64,000 bases of DNA from G963556115 sp963666605. GTDB lineage: Bacteria; Planctomycetota; SZUA-567. The translations under genes and the position numbers were made by a program. Location of the stretch: assembly GCA_965140405.1 (NCBI GenBank), contig OZ223208.1, forward strand, positions 620,001 to 684,000. Direction: 5' to 3'. The notes beneath the pieces are model-generated. The model was not told where the DNA came from. It did no database searches and worked only from the letters and a program-made list of their open reading frames with translations. Positions within the stretch are counted from its first letter, which is position 1. Each line of letters opens with the position of its first letter. Below are positions 36,218 to 46,066 of the stretch, one piece after another.

Positions 36218-37150
36218 CTACTTTAGCATGAATGACTCAAGAGAATCAGCATTAGATTCATCAATAAGAACACAGTCAGTTAGCTGCTTCTCTGGAAGAC
36301 CAGTTGAACCAGTTGCGATGTAAAGCTCAGCCTGATTTACAGCCATTTGTGCGTTTACAGCACAAGTTTGAAGAACAGTAGCCTTGATATCACCAGCAAG
36401 GATTGAGTCTCTTACATCATTACTTCCATCAAATCCAACAACGATAACGTCGCCCATTTTAGCAGCATTTAGAGCAGCCATGGCACCCATAGCCATTGTA
36501 TCATTACCACAAATAACACCCTTGATATTTGGATGAGCCTGAATAATAGTTTCCATCTTCTCGTAGCCTTCAGTCTGCGACCAGTTTGCGCTCTGACGAG
36601 CAACAAGCTTTAGACCTGGGTACTGATCAATAACTTCGTGAAAGCCTTGAGAGCGGATACCTGCATTTGTATCTGATTCTTTACCTACTAGCTCAACGTA
36701 TTCGCCTTCTTCACCCATTAGCTCAACAAAAGCTTCCCCACCAAGTACAGCACCTTGATAGTTATTTGATACGATCTGACTTACAGCAAGATCTGGAACA
36801 TTGATCTCTCTATCAATCAAGAATACAGGGATACCAGCTGCCTTTGCCTTCTTTACAGCTGCAACAGTTGCATCTGCACCTGCGTTATCACAGATAATAG
36901 CCTTAGCACCACTTGCGATAGCTGTTTCAAACGCCTGATCCTGCTTATTAGCATCATCATCATGAGATAGAAGAAGAGTAGTAAACCCAGCATCCTCTGC
37001 AGCTTTACCAGCAACAACCGCTTCAGTCTTGAAGAATGGATTATCATGCGATGGAGTAATAACAACGATAAGCCCTTTACTATCTGCCGCATTTAGCGAC
37101 GTAGCAGAGATAAGAACTAAAGCAACAAGAGCCATAAGAAAAGTTTTCAT
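36218..37150 (-). CDS. Sugar ABC transporter substrate-binding protein (RbsB-like)
   Basis: Periplasmic binding protein of 310 residues. Signal peptide MKTFLMALVALVLISATSLNA, then mature GLIVVITPSHDNPFFKTEAVVA, AIICDNAGADATVAAVKKAK, FLIDREINV, GVICGNDTMAMGAMAALNAAK and VVGFDGSNDV, all ribose/galactose-binding landmarks; DNAGAD and DRE are typical ligand-contacting positions. A frame-extended TTG start at 37204 is rejected, because the ATG at 37150 has AAGGA seven bases upstream and gives a proper signal peptide. First gene of the minus-strand arm. Confidence 0.93.
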   Translation of the reverse strand: MKTFLMALVALVLISATSLNAADSKGLIVVITPSHDNPFFKTEAVVAGKAAEDAGFTTLLLSHDDDANKQDQAFETAIASGAKAIICDNAGADATVAAVKKAKAAGIPVFLIDREINVPDLAVSQIVSNNYQGAVLGGEAFVELMGEEGEYVELVGKESDTNAGIRSQGFHEVIDQYPGLKLVARQSANWSQTEGYEKMETIIQAHPNIKGVICGNDTMAMGAMAALNAAKMGDVIVVGFDGSNDVRDSILAGDIKATVLQTCAVNAQMAVNQAELYIATGSTGLPEKQLTDCVLIDESNADSLESFMLK

Positions 37151-37204
37151 AGTTAATTCCTTTATCAAAAAAAAAATACAACAAAACAGTATGAGCAAGG
37201 ACAA

Positions 37205-37759
37205 TTGCTACCAAACACCATAACAGGCAAACTCAAAATCCCTGCTGCTCACAAAAATAATCAATAAGAACAATAAAACACTATATCGACTACCAGCCTA
37301 CAGCCTCAACTAGAGACACCGTATTAAAACCCGCTTACTAACCCCTGCCTTACACATAAACATACAACACCAAATAACTACTGAAAATCTACTAAGATTA
37401 CACGTTCAGCATTTAATTTTATCTTGAAAATCCAGTGAGGCATTATTGGGCTCCAGCGCTACTCTATAATTTTGTGAACAATTACTCTAGATCTATTTCG
37501 CCCCTCACCTTTCTTAAGAATACCCCATACATTCTGTTTGTCAACTTAATTAATTAATATTTTATAAATTAATTAAACAACATCAGACCTAAAACAGAAC
37601 ATATACTCTTATCTAATTCCCCACACACTTAAACACTACTTATGCATTACATTTAATGTATATAAAACCTTACTTTTTATTGACCAATCCAGAGCTAAAC
37701 TGCGACACACTTTGACAACACAACTATAAAAATAATCAAAAATATAACTCCATCTATTA
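37205..37759. other. Divergent control region between the two arms of the second sugar locus
   Basis: Together with the palindrome and promoter up to 37819 this 670-base gap separates the ABC arm from the transketolase arm. It holds two TTAATTAATTAA-like elements at 37546-37557 and 37565-37576, 19 bp apart, which resemble the centre of the large palindrome at 37760-37793. No gene was recognised. Confidence 0.5.
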
Positions 37760-37793
37760 AATATATTTATTAAATTAATTTAATAAATATATT
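37760..37793. promoter_or_regulatory. 34-bp perfect palindrome next to the transketolase promoter
   Basis: Two perfect 17-base arms with no loop, made only of A and T. Its right end overlaps the first two bases of the -35 box. It is a candidate operator for the LacI-family regulator encoded at the end of this operon. Being pure A/T, part of the symmetry could arise by chance, but 17 consecutive matched pairs are unlikely. Confidence 0.55.
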
Positions 37794-37819
37794 GACTAAG
37801 ATCTATTAAGTGATAAACT
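37792..37819 (+). promoter_or_regulatory. Probable promoter of the transketolase/kinase operon
   Basis: TTGACT (37792-37797), 16-bp spacer, TAAACT (37814-37819), 56 bases upstream of the transketolase start. The layout (operator palindrome directly upstream of a TTGACT box) copies that of the first polyol operon at 19.4 kb. Confidence 0.5.
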
Positions 37820-37874
37820 AGATATATATAAATTTCTAACTATTAAATTTAACAAACATCATAAGGAATAAGAA

Positions 37875-38696
37875 ATGAATAGCCTAACAGCACTACAAAA
37901 CAAAGCTACTGATATTAGGATCAGACTGATTGAAATGATCAGCAAAGCAAACACCGGCCATACTGGTGGCGCACTATCATCAGTAGATATACTTGTTTCC
38001 CTCTTTTATCATACGATGAAGATAGATGCTGCTGAACCAAATCTTAAAGAAAGAGACCGCTTCCTTCTCAGTAAAGGACACTCTGTAGAGCCATATCTAT
38101 GCATTCTTTCTGATCTAGGCTTCTTCCCTGATCAAGAACTAGACACCTTCTCAAGTTATAAATCACGTTTGATTGGACACCCAACAAGAAAGGTGCCAGG
38201 AATTGAGATGAACACAGGCGCCCTCGGACACGCACTATCTGTTGGAGTAGGCATGGCGATTGCAGCAAAGAAACTAGGAGAGTCGCACCGAGTATTCACA
38301 CTTATGGGTGACGGCGAACAAGCAGAAGGCTCTATATGGGAAGCAGCCATGGCTGGTAGTCACTACAAACTTGGAAATCTTGTCGGTATTGTGGATAGAA
38401 ACTACCTTCAAATCAGTGGAAACACCGAAGATGTTATGTCATTAGATTCACTTGAAGACAAATGGTCAAGCTTTGGCTGGAACACACTCAATGTTGATGG
38501 TAATTCGATAGAAGATATTTGCAAAACCTTGGATAGTATCAATTACGCTGGCGACAAACCAACAGCAATTATCGCACGTACAACCAAGGGTAAAGGTGTA
38601 TCATTCATGGAAAACAATCCTAAGTGGCACCACGGAGTTGCAAAAGGCGAGGAGTTCAAAACTGCAATCAATGACCTGAAAGCAGCTTACATCTAG
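37875..38696 (+). CDS. Transketolase, N-terminal (TPP-binding) subunit
   Basis: First half of a split transketolase, 273 residues. It has GHTGGALSSVDILVSLFY near residue 28, the active-site SKGHSVEPYL, GALGHALSVGVG, and the thiamine-diphosphate motif GDGEQAEGSIWEAA ending NLVGIVDRN. With the next gene it moves two-carbon units between ketose and aldose phosphates. Split transketolases of this kind are common in archaea, Thermotoga and other anaerobes. A housekeeping copy may exist elsewhere; this one belongs to the sugar locus. Confidence 0.93.
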   Translation: MNSLTALQNKATDIRIRLIEMISKANTGHTGGALSSVDILVSLFYHTMKIDAAEPNLKERDRFLLSKGHSVEPYLCILSDLGFFPDQELDTFSSYKSRLIGHPTRKVPGIEMNTGALGHALSVGVGMAIAAKKLGESHRVFTLMGDGEQAEGSIWEAAMAGSHYKLGNLVGIVDRNYLQISGNTEDVMSLDSLEDKWSSFGWNTLNVDGNSIEDICKTLDSINYAGDKPTAIIARTTKGKGVSFMENNPKWHHGVAKGEEFKTAINDLKAAYI

Positions 38697-38762
38697 TATA
38701 AAGCAATCACTATCGAAGAACATTAATATTAATAATAAATTCAACCAAAGGAGCAAAATATA

Positions 38763-39698
38763 ATGTCAAATTCAAAGCCTTGCCGCAAGGTATTCACAGA
38801 AACAATCCTTGAGCTTGCCAAGAAGAACCCAGATATCATCGTACTAGCAACAGATTCTCGAGGCTCTGTTACCTTGAATGAGTATGCAGAAACACTCCCT
38901 GAGCAATTTGTGGAAGTTGGTATTGCTGAGCAAAATATGATTGGTATCTCAGCGGGTCTAGCATGCGGCGGACTAAAACCATTCGCCTGCGCACCTGCTT
39001 GTTTTATCTCAGCACGAAGCTTCGAACAGGTAAAGGTAGACCTTGCATATAGTAATACTAATGTAAAGCTTATCGGTATCAGTGGCGGCGTAAGCTACGG
39101 CGCACTTGGGACATCTCACCACTCACTTCAAGACATTGCTATGATGCGAGCAACAGCAGGAATGACCGTAGTTCTTCCATGTGATAACACCCAGACCAAG
39201 CAACTCACTGAAGCTCTAGTCAACTACGAGGGTCCTGTATATGTAAGAATGGGTCGTGGTGCAGTTGAAGATGTATACGAAACAGAAGTACCATTTACTA
39301 TCGGAAAAGCAAATACCATTGCCGAAGGTAACGACCTAACAATCATCGCAACTGGCGAAACGGTTATCATTGCGAAAAGAGCAGCAAAAGAACTTGCCAA
39401 AGAAGGTATTGAAGCTAGAGTACTCGATATGCACACCCTAAAGCCTCTTGATACTGACGCCATAATAAAAGCAGCAAAAGAGACTGGCAAAGTCATAACT
39501 ATTGAAGAACACTACAAATTTGCTGGCCTTGGAGGAGCAGTTGCTGAGATACTTGCCGAGCAAAATCCGACCCCTATGCGTCTACTCGGAATAGCAGATG
39601 AACAGACAGTCACTGGTAATTCTGCCGAAGTGTTTAAACATTATGGACTTACAGTAGAAAATCTTTGCAAAAACGCAAAAGACTTACTCGGAAAGTAA
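38763..39698 (+). CDS. Transketolase, C-terminal (pyrimidine-binding) subunit
   Basis: Second half of the split transketolase, 311 residues: VLATDSRGSVTL near the start, FVEVGIAEQNMIGISAGLA with the catalytic Glu that activates thiamine diphosphate, GGVSYGALGTSHHSLQDIAMMRA, YVRMGRG, and the C-terminal domain LDMHTLKPLDTDAI and ITIEEHYKFAGLGGAVAE. It works as a complex with the N-terminal subunit. It starts 66 bases after that gene with its own AAAGGAG site. Confidence 0.93.
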   Translation: MSNSKPCRKVFTETILELAKKNPDIIVLATDSRGSVTLNEYAETLPEQFVEVGIAEQNMIGISAGLACGGLKPFACAPACFISARSFEQVKVDLAYSNTNVKLIGISGGVSYGALGTSHHSLQDIAMMRATAGMTVVLPCDNTQTKQLTEALVNYEGPVYVRMGRGAVEDVYETEVPFTIGKANTIAEGNDLTIIATGETVIIAKRAAKELAKEGIEARVLDMHTLKPLDTDAIIKAAKETGKVITIEEHYKFAGLGGAVAEILAEQNPTPMRLLGIADEQTVTGNSAEVFKHYGLTVENLCKNAKDLLGK

Positions 39699-39746
39699 TA
39701 AGACAACCAACAAGAGACAACTTAAATATGGAGCACTTGAATTATC

Positions 39747-41228
39747 ATGTACATACTTTCAGTAGACCAGAGCACCTCATCAACAAAAGCAGTTCTTATA
39801 GATGATACCTGTAGAGTGCAAGGTAGAGTAAATAAAGACCACACACAATATTATCCTACTCCTGGCTGGGTAGAGCATGATCCAGAAGAGATATTTCAAA
39901 ACCTTCTCGATGCAACTTCTACGCTAATACAGACCAAAGGAATAAAATGGGAGGATATTGACGCACTATCAATAACCAACCAGAGAGAGACTGTCGTTGT
40001 ATGGGATAAGACAACTGGCAAGCCTGTTTATAATGCAATTGTTTGGCAATGTGCTAGAGCAAAAGAGATATGTGACAATTTAGATTGTGAAGAGACCAGA
40101 GATGCTGTCCGTAGTTCTACCGGGCTAATGCTCTCGCCATACTTCTCAGCAGCAAAGATAACCTGGGTCTTAGATAATGTAGATGGAGCAAGAGCTAAAG
40201 CTGAAAAGGGTGATCTTCTTGCTGGGACGATGGAGAGCTGGTTAGTGTGGAAACTCACCAACGGCAAGGTTCACGCTACAGACTATTCAAATGCTTCTAG
40301 AACCTCATTACTTAATTTGAGTACACTTGACTGGGATACTGATATCTGTAAAATATTCAATGTTCCTACAAGTATGTTGGCAGAAATAAAATACTCCGAT
40401 GTAATTTGGGGCGAGACTGATTTCAATGGAATATCAACAAAACAGATTCCAATTGCAGGTATTCTTGGAGATTCTCACGCAGCACTGTATGCTCAACAAT
40501 GCTTTGAGCCAGGAATGGCAAAATCGACCTACGGTACAGGTTCATCAATAATGATGAATGTTGGAATGTCACGTGTAAAAGATGTTGAAGGACTGGTAAG
40601 CTCTATAGGTTGGGGCACACAGAATGAAGTCGCTTATGTCCTAGAAGGTAATATCAACTGTACCGGAGCTACAATAAAGTGGCTTGTTGATAATATGCAA
40701 ATCCTTAGTAGCCCAGCAGAAGCGGAGGCACATGCTAACAAAGTTCCTGATACTGGCGGTGTATATTTAGTACCTGCATTCAGTGGCTTATCAGCACCAT
40801 ATTGGGACACTGATGTTCGAGCAATGATTGATGGTATGAGCTTCAGCACTACGAGATCTCATATAATTAGAGCTGGGCTTGAGGCGATAGTATACCAGAT
40901 AACAGATATTGTCGAGCTTATGACAGCAGGAGCAGGCATTCACCTTAGTTACTTACGTACTGACGGTGGGCCGACAAAAAACAAATTCCTGATGCAGTTC
41001 CAATCTGACATATTATCCAGCACTGTTGTACCAGCTATGACAGAAGAGCTCTCTGCACTCGGAGTTGCTATGCTTGGCGGATTAGCAGTTGGAATATGGA
41101 AAGAGCGTAGTGAATTTGATAAATTCTTTAATGCAAATGACTGTTTTACACCTAGCATTTCTAGTGAAGAACGTGAAAAGCTGTACAGTGGTTGGAAGAG
41201 TGCGGTAGCAAAAGCGAGAAAAAAATAA
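39747..41228 (+). CDS. FGGY-family carbohydrate kinase
   Basis: Sugar or polyol kinase of 493 residues. N-terminal ATPase lobe: YILSVDQSTSSTKAVLID; substrate lobe: GWVEHDPEEI, SITNQRETVVVWDKTTGKP, NAIVWQCARA, the latter close to glycerol kinase; ILGDSHAALYAQQ with the catalytic Asp; KSTYGTGSS; FSGLSAPYWDTDVRAMI; and LRTDGGPTKNKFLMQFQSD. Glycerol-kinase-like FGGY proteins in transketolase loci probably act on pentuloses or tetritols, not necessarily glycerol. It follows the transketolase subunits directly and is the only intact FGGY kinase in the window, so it might also serve the operon at 19.5-26.7 kb, whose own kinase is lost. Confidence 0.88.
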   Translation: MYILSVDQSTSSTKAVLIDDTCRVQGRVNKDHTQYYPTPGWVEHDPEEIFQNLLDATSTLIQTKGIKWEDIDALSITNQRETVVVWDKTTGKPVYNAIVWQCARAKEICDNLDCEETRDAVRSSTGLMLSPYFSAAKITWVLDNVDGARAKAEKGDLLAGTMESWLVWKLTNGKVHATDYSNASRTSLLNLSTLDWDTDICKIFNVPTSMLAEIKYSDVIWGETDFNGISTKQIPIAGILGDSHAALYAQQCFEPGMAKSTYGTGSSIMMNVGMSRVKDVEGLVSSIGWGTQNEVAYVLEGNINCTGATIKWLVDNMQILSSPAEAEAHANKVPDTGGVYLVPAFSGLSAPYWDTDVRAMIDGMSFSTTRSHIIRAGLEAIVYQITDIVELMTAGAGIHLSYLRTDGGPTKNKFLMQFQSDILSSTVVPAMTEELSALGVAMLGGLAVGIWKERSEFDKFFNANDCFTPSISSEEREKLYSGWKSAVAKARKK

Positions 41229-41293
41229 CTAGGCATCACAAAAGCATATTCAATTTTAAGTTTTAATAAATATGATTTAGTATGGGAATTATT

Positions 41294-42316
41294 ATGCGTG
41301 CAAAAGACATCGCCCAACAACTAGGCTTATCAGCAGCGACAGTATCGCTAGTACTGAATAATAAACCTGGAATCAGCACGAATACACGTCAACGCATACT
41401 AAACGCAATAGCTGAGAGTGATTTCAACCCGCATAAATTCCCTAGTGCTAACATACCGACTCCAAATACCCGTAATATTTGCTTCCTCGTTTTTAAACGT
41501 GCAGAAGACGATGTCATAGAGGACAGTCAATTCCTCTCTACCGTCATTGAGGGCCTCGGAAAAGAAGCAATAGAACACAACTTCAGTATGAGCATCTCAT
41601 ATATAAATAATCATGCAATTGATGATATCGGCCCTATTCTTGACTCGGTGAAGAACGGTAGCATAAGTGGTATCCTAATACTTGGTACAGAGATGAGCGA
41701 CGTAGAACTTGAAAAGGTTGCAAAGATGTCAAGTGATCTTCCTGTCGTTATTCTTGACCGCTATAGCAGCGAGCATATCGACACTATATCCCTTGACAAC
41801 ACAATTGCTGTACGAAAAGCGACGGAGCATCTTATTGAGAGTGGACACACCGATATCGGCTTCATTAATAGTACCTTCTGGCTCCATAATTTTGAAGAGC
41901 GTCTAGATGGTATGAAGTTGGCTCTGAGCAAGCACTCTCTCAGTTTTAATAAAAACCATTATTGTGAGCTTACACCGACAATTGATGGTAGCAAGAATGA
42001 TATGATCAATTATCTAAACACTAGCAAGTCCCTTCCAACAGCCTTTATTGCAGCCAACGATATTGTTGCAATTGGCGCTTCAAGCGGACTCAAAGAAGCT
42101 GGCTACAAGATCCCTGAAGATATTTCGATAATAGGTTTCGATGACCTACCATATAGCTCAATCATAGAGCCACCACTATCAACAGTACGAGTTCAGAAGG
42201 AACGTATGGGTAGGCTTGCGATATCCAGACTGATATCTAGGATTGAAAGCACAGTTCCTGAGAGAATAATGACCCGAATTCGCTCTGAACTGGTCCTAAG
42301 AGGTAGTACTAAATAG
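41294..42316 (+). CDS. LacI-family transcriptional regulator of the second sugar locus
   Basis: Repressor-like protein of 340 residues. The helix-turn-helix is MRAKDIAQQLGLSAATVSLVLNNKPGIS with hinge NTRQRILNAIAE, then the effector domain (ISGILILGTEMSDVELEKV, VVILDRYSSEHIDTISLDN, TDIGFINS, AFIAANDIVAIGASSGLKEAG, IIGFDDLPYSSIIEPPLSTV). An ATG at 41282 is also in frame; 41294 is chosen because the family starts there and GGGA is suitably spaced. It is the last gene of the transketolase operon and likely controls both divergent arms from 37.2-37.9 kb. Confidence 0.9.
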   Translation: MRAKDIAQQLGLSAATVSLVLNNKPGISTNTRQRILNAIAESDFNPHKFPSANIPTPNTRNICFLVFKRAEDDVIEDSQFLSTVIEGLGKEAIEHNFSMSISYINNHAIDDIGPILDSVKNGSISGILILGTEMSDVELEKVAKMSSDLPVVILDRYSSEHIDTISLDNTIAVRKATEHLIESGHTDIGFINSTFWLHNFEERLDGMKLALSKHSLSFNKNHYCELTPTIDGSKNDMINYLNTSKSLPTAFIAANDIVAIGASSGLKEAGYKIPEDISIIGFDDLPYSSIIEPPLSTVRVQKERMGRLAISRLISRIESTVPERIMTRIRSELVLRGSTK

Positions 42317-42444
42317 TTACACCATAATTTACACATAGTCTGAGAAATAAATAAATTACACCAAACTAATTATATGTAAACTCGTCTATCAATCCCCTTA
42401 CATACATGTATTATAATAAATATTAAAAGCAGCTTACAACTTAT

Positions 42445-45400
42445 TCAAAACATTGTTCTAATGTTTTGTAAAAACGATTTCTTCCTAAAAGGCTTACCCA
42501 AGACTGTCAAAGCGCCCATATCTAATAATTCCTGCTTCTTCGTTCCGCCTAAATACCCAGAGACAAAGATAACTTTTGCATTTTTATCGATCAACTTCAT
42601 CTTCTCAAATGCCGCTTTACCATCCATAACAGGCATTTGCAAATCCATAATAACTCCACTAATAGTATTAAAATGCTCCGAATATTTGGCAACCCCTATT
42701 TCTCCATTCTCTGCCTCAATAACTGTATACCCGTGTTCTAATAACATTTGCCTATAGATAATTCTCATCATTGGTTCATCATCAACAATCAGCACACTAC
42801 CATGCTTGTTATTTTCTCTATATACCTTCCTTGGTTCAGGTTCGCTCTTCTGATTAATCTCTACTGGCGAACCGATCAACTGAGAAGGTGATGTAGGGCA
42901 AACTAAGGGTAAGACGAGGCAGAATGTGGTTCCGACTCCTACCTCACTGTCGACATATACCGCCCCTTCATGTGAAACAATAGTATCCGCAATAGTCGAC
43001 AAGCCAAGTCCTGTCCCTTTGCCTTCGCTCTTTGTAGTATAGAAAGGCTCAAATACTTTGGCGATATCTGATGGGTCTATTCCCTTCCCATTATCGCTAA
43101 TTTCCAATTTAATATAACTCTTTCCTTGAATGAGATTCCCACAATATTGAGTTGCCTCACAGTTTTTATCATCAAATTTATCAACACCAATAATTATCCT
43201 TGCATCATGAGTATCTACCATAGCATCCATGGCATTGATAACAAGATTTAGTATTGAGTTTTGGATCTCAGAGAAGTCCCCATTTATATATGAACCCTCA
43301 ATTAAATTACAAACGTTAACATCAACTTTACTACCCATGCTATGCTGCATAATAATCAAAGTACTATCGATGATTTCTCGCAAATTAATGAGTTCATACT
43401 CATCTTTATTCTTTCTGGAAAACCGTAATAAATGCTTAGTCAGTTCACTAGCATTATCACAAGCATTTTTTAAGTTTTTACAATAGAGATTTGCTTTTAC
43501 ATCGCTATTATCAATCCTCATCTCCAATAATTCAATCATCCCAAACATACCATTAAGCATATTATTAAAGTCATGTGCAATCCCTCCGGAAAGCAGTCCA
43601 ATTGACTCCATTTTTGATGCCTGAATTTGCCTAACTTGCCTCTCATGCTCTTCAGTAACATCTATAACGATACCGTAAGATCTGCTTACTTTAAAGTCAT
43701 TATCATACTCAAAGTTATAGTAACTCCTAAAAAATCTAACCCGTTTACGACTATCAGGCTTTAATGAAAATTCTAAAATGCAACCTTTTTCTTTGTTCGT
43801 CATTGCTTCCCTTACAATACTCTCCATTTCTTCATAACAATCAGGATTAATCTTGTCGTATATTATCTCAATATTACCCGATACGAAATCAGGCGCACCA
43901 TCTAAAAATATCTTTGAGAAATTCTTATCCCCTGTCACGACACCCGCATCGACATCATACTCCCAAAAGAACACCCTTGCTAGGTCATAAACTTGCTGCA
44001 GTCTTTTATTGCTGATACTTATTATTTTACTCTGTGTCTCTAACTCTTCTTGAATCACTTCATTTTCTGTAACATCAACAATAACACCACGAATATCTTC
44101 TACGTCCCCTTCTGAATTTATATTATAAGCCTTACCACTGCATATAATCCAGCGACAAATACCGTCATCACCTTTAAAAGCTTCCTTGATAGAAAATGTT
44201 CCATCCTGCTTTAACAAATCTTTATTTAACACTTCAAGTAATGCTGTAGGATTTGAGAGTCTAGGTAAAATATCATCAAAGACAAAATAACGTTCTTTCT
44301 CTTCAATATGTAATAAATCACTAAAGTCCCTACCAGCTACCAAAGCTCTATTCTTAAGATTGAATTCCCAAGTAGCGATCTTTGCCACACCTAGGATAAG
44401 CTTCATATCTTCAGCATTTCTTTTAAGTAACTTATTTACTTTCTGTATGCTTTCGTGCTTCAACACCTCATCATTTATATCTCTAAAGATAATAACTACT
44501 TCTTCGATCTCTGCATGCTTATTAATTATAGGATTTGCATTGAGAGTAATAAGTGTCTCTACTCCATCCATCCCAACTACAATTATATCAGAGTTAAACG
44601 TAAGACTCTCCTGCGTCTCTAGTACTGTCTTTATTGGAGAAGCGACAAACTCCCTGCTATCACTATTGATCAGCCTAAAAGTACTTGCAAAATCTTCTCC
44701 GACAATATCAGCGCTTTTGCAACTGAGCATTAATTCAGCAACATTATTTATAAAAACAATCTTACCATCTACAGTAGTAATAAGAACACCCACCCCAACA
44801 CTTCTTAGAGCCCCATCTAATTTTTCTACTGCGCCCTCAGCTCTTTCTAAAACATCTTTAATGCGATTCTTTATAGAATCTATTTTTAATGCAATTTCAT
44901 GTTGTTCAGCACTCACAAAACACTTTCCCATATCACATACAGTGTCATCATCACTTTCTAGCCTATCCAAAAGCTCATTAAAACTCTTGAAACACCCGAG
45001 CAAAAGCCTTCGAAGAGTCCTAGCAACAAATACAAGAAATATAAGTATCAAGACTGCCGGAATTACTGCGAGGGACAGTGCTTTAGAGAACAACTGGTAT
45101 GGAGTAAGTAATTTGCTTGCTGCTGCAAATACAGTATTCTGTCCATAAACATCAGAATCACCTCTAAGTAAAGCTATAGAGTACACTACTCCAGCCTTAT
45201 TGACTCTGATATTGTTTATAACGCTATTCGAACTAGTCACAAAATAGTCGCTGGGCTTGAGTTGAGGGTAGTCACTACTCTCTCCATTTATAAACACCAA
45301 TCCATCCAAAGGATCATCAACGACAACCCAGAGCGCATTAGTCTCAAAAAGAGCAGACCACTTTTTATCAGAAAGAACTTTATTCATCAGAGCTTGAGAA

Positions 45401-45627
45401 AGTGCGGTATTTGAAATGGTTGCCTCTGCCTTACTATGATTAGTTCTATAATTCTCTAGCAGTGTTGTAAAGACTGCATCTAGGGACTTCACAGCATTAG
45501 TTGACTTACCTTTGGCTATCTCTGTTTGAGCGGATTCTTCATATATATACAACCCTGCAATCAAGGCAACTGACAGCACTGTAAATAATGCTATTACTAT
45601 TAATTTCAGAACTTTGCAAATCGTCAT
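42445..45627 (-). CDS. Hybrid sensor histidine kinase with PAS domains and terminal receiver
   Basis: Membrane sensor kinase of 1060 residues. TM1 is near residues 8-28, an extracytoplasmic domain to about 180, TM2 near 183-205, then three PAS-like segments (about 270-390, 405-530 and 545-660). HisKA has SGGIAHDFNNMLNGM with phospho-acceptor H685, a sequence type usual in HisKA/NtrB-like kinases. The HATPase shows NLVINAMDAM, ISDNGKGIDP and GKGTGLGLSTI. The C-terminal receiver has VLIVDDEP and GVIMDLQMPVMDG with phospho-Asp D995. There is no HPt domain, in contrast to the first kinase. A hairpin (42446-42468) overlaps its stop codon. Confidence 0.92.
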   Translation of the reverse strand: MTICKVLKLIVIALFTVLSVALIAGLYIYEESAQTEIAKGKSTNAVKSLDAVFTTLLENYRTNHSKAEATISNTALSQALMNKVLSDKKWSALFETNALWVVVDDPLDGLVFINGESSDYPQLKPSDYFVTSSNSVINNIRVNKAGVVYSIALLRGDSDVYGQNTVFAAASKLLTPYQLFSKALSLAVIPAVLILIFLVFVARTLRRLLLGCFKSFNELLDRLESDDDTVCDMGKCFVSAEQHEIALKIDSIKNRIKDVLERAEGAVEKLDGALRSVGVGVLITTVDGKIVFINNVAELMLSCKSADIVGEDFASTFRLINSDSREFVASPIKTVLETQESLTFNSDIIVVGMDGVETLITLNANPIINKHAEIEEVVIIFRDINDEVLKHESIQKVNKLLKRNAEDMKLILGVAKIATWEFNLKNRALVAGRDFSDLLHIEEKERYFVFDDILPRLSNPTALLEVLNKDLLKQDGTFSIKEAFKGDDGICRWIICSGKAYNINSEGDVEDIRGVIVDVTENEVIQEELETQSKIISISNKRLQQVYDLARVFFWEYDVDAGVVTGDKNFSKIFLDGAPDFVSGNIEIIYDKINPDCYEEMESIVREAMTNKEKGCILEFSLKPDSRKRVRFFRSYYNFEYDNDFKVSRSYGIVIDVTEEHERQVRQIQASKMESIGLLSGGIAHDFNNMLNGMFGMIELLEMRIDNSDVKANLYCKNLKNACDNASELTKHLLRFSRKNKDEYELINLREIIDSTLIIMQHSMGSKVDVNVCNLIEGSYINGDFSEIQNSILNLVINAMDAMVDTHDARIIIGVDKFDDKNCEATQYCGNLIQGKSYIKLEISDNGKGIDPSDIAKVFEPFYTTKSEGKGTGLGLSTIADTIVSHEGAVYVDSEVGVGTTFCLVLPLVCPTSPSQLIGSPVEINQKSEPEPRKVYRENNKHGSVLIVDDEPMMRIIYRQMLLEHGYTVIEAENGEIGVAKYSEHFNTISGVIMDLQMPVMDGKAAFEKMKLIDKNAKVIFVSGYLGGTKKQELLDMGALTVLGKPFRKKSFLQNIRTMF

Positions 45628-46066
45628 GTTTTATACCCCTTTACCGCACTAGCCTCATATAATCGTCACTCATAGCATTTATCAAGCACCTTATATTTAT
45701 CTATACTTATTCAAACATATTATTACATTTATTACATAAATTATCAACACAAAAGTCCAGATTTAAACCTATAGCTATAAATAGCTTATTCTTATTTAAT
45801 CCTCAAAATCATACATATTTGAATATAACCCAATAATTCCCAACTACAATTTTAAATGCTATGTAATGACAATAACTATTACTGCTAAAATTTACACAAC
45901 TCAAACCACTATCAACTTATATCGGATATAACCCCAAAAACTAGAATGAATTAAAGATCACCGATATCCTACCGTAATATGAAATATAAGTAGAGTTACA
46001 GTTAAATATTTACCAAGCTCAATATGACGAGCAATCCGACTACATACATATAACTAGGCCAATAAT
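45628..46066. other. Intergenic region without recognised features
   Basis: About 440 AT-rich bases between the divergent sensor kinase gene and the small hypothetical gene. I see no open frame of note, tRNA or strong hairpin. It presumably holds the two promoters. Confidence 0.5.

Noticed and set aside
42446..42468. Hairpin over the stop codon of the second sensor kinase as a terminator
   Set aside because: A 9-bp inverted repeat exists, but it lies within the coding end and no T run follows, so it is noted only in the gene entry.
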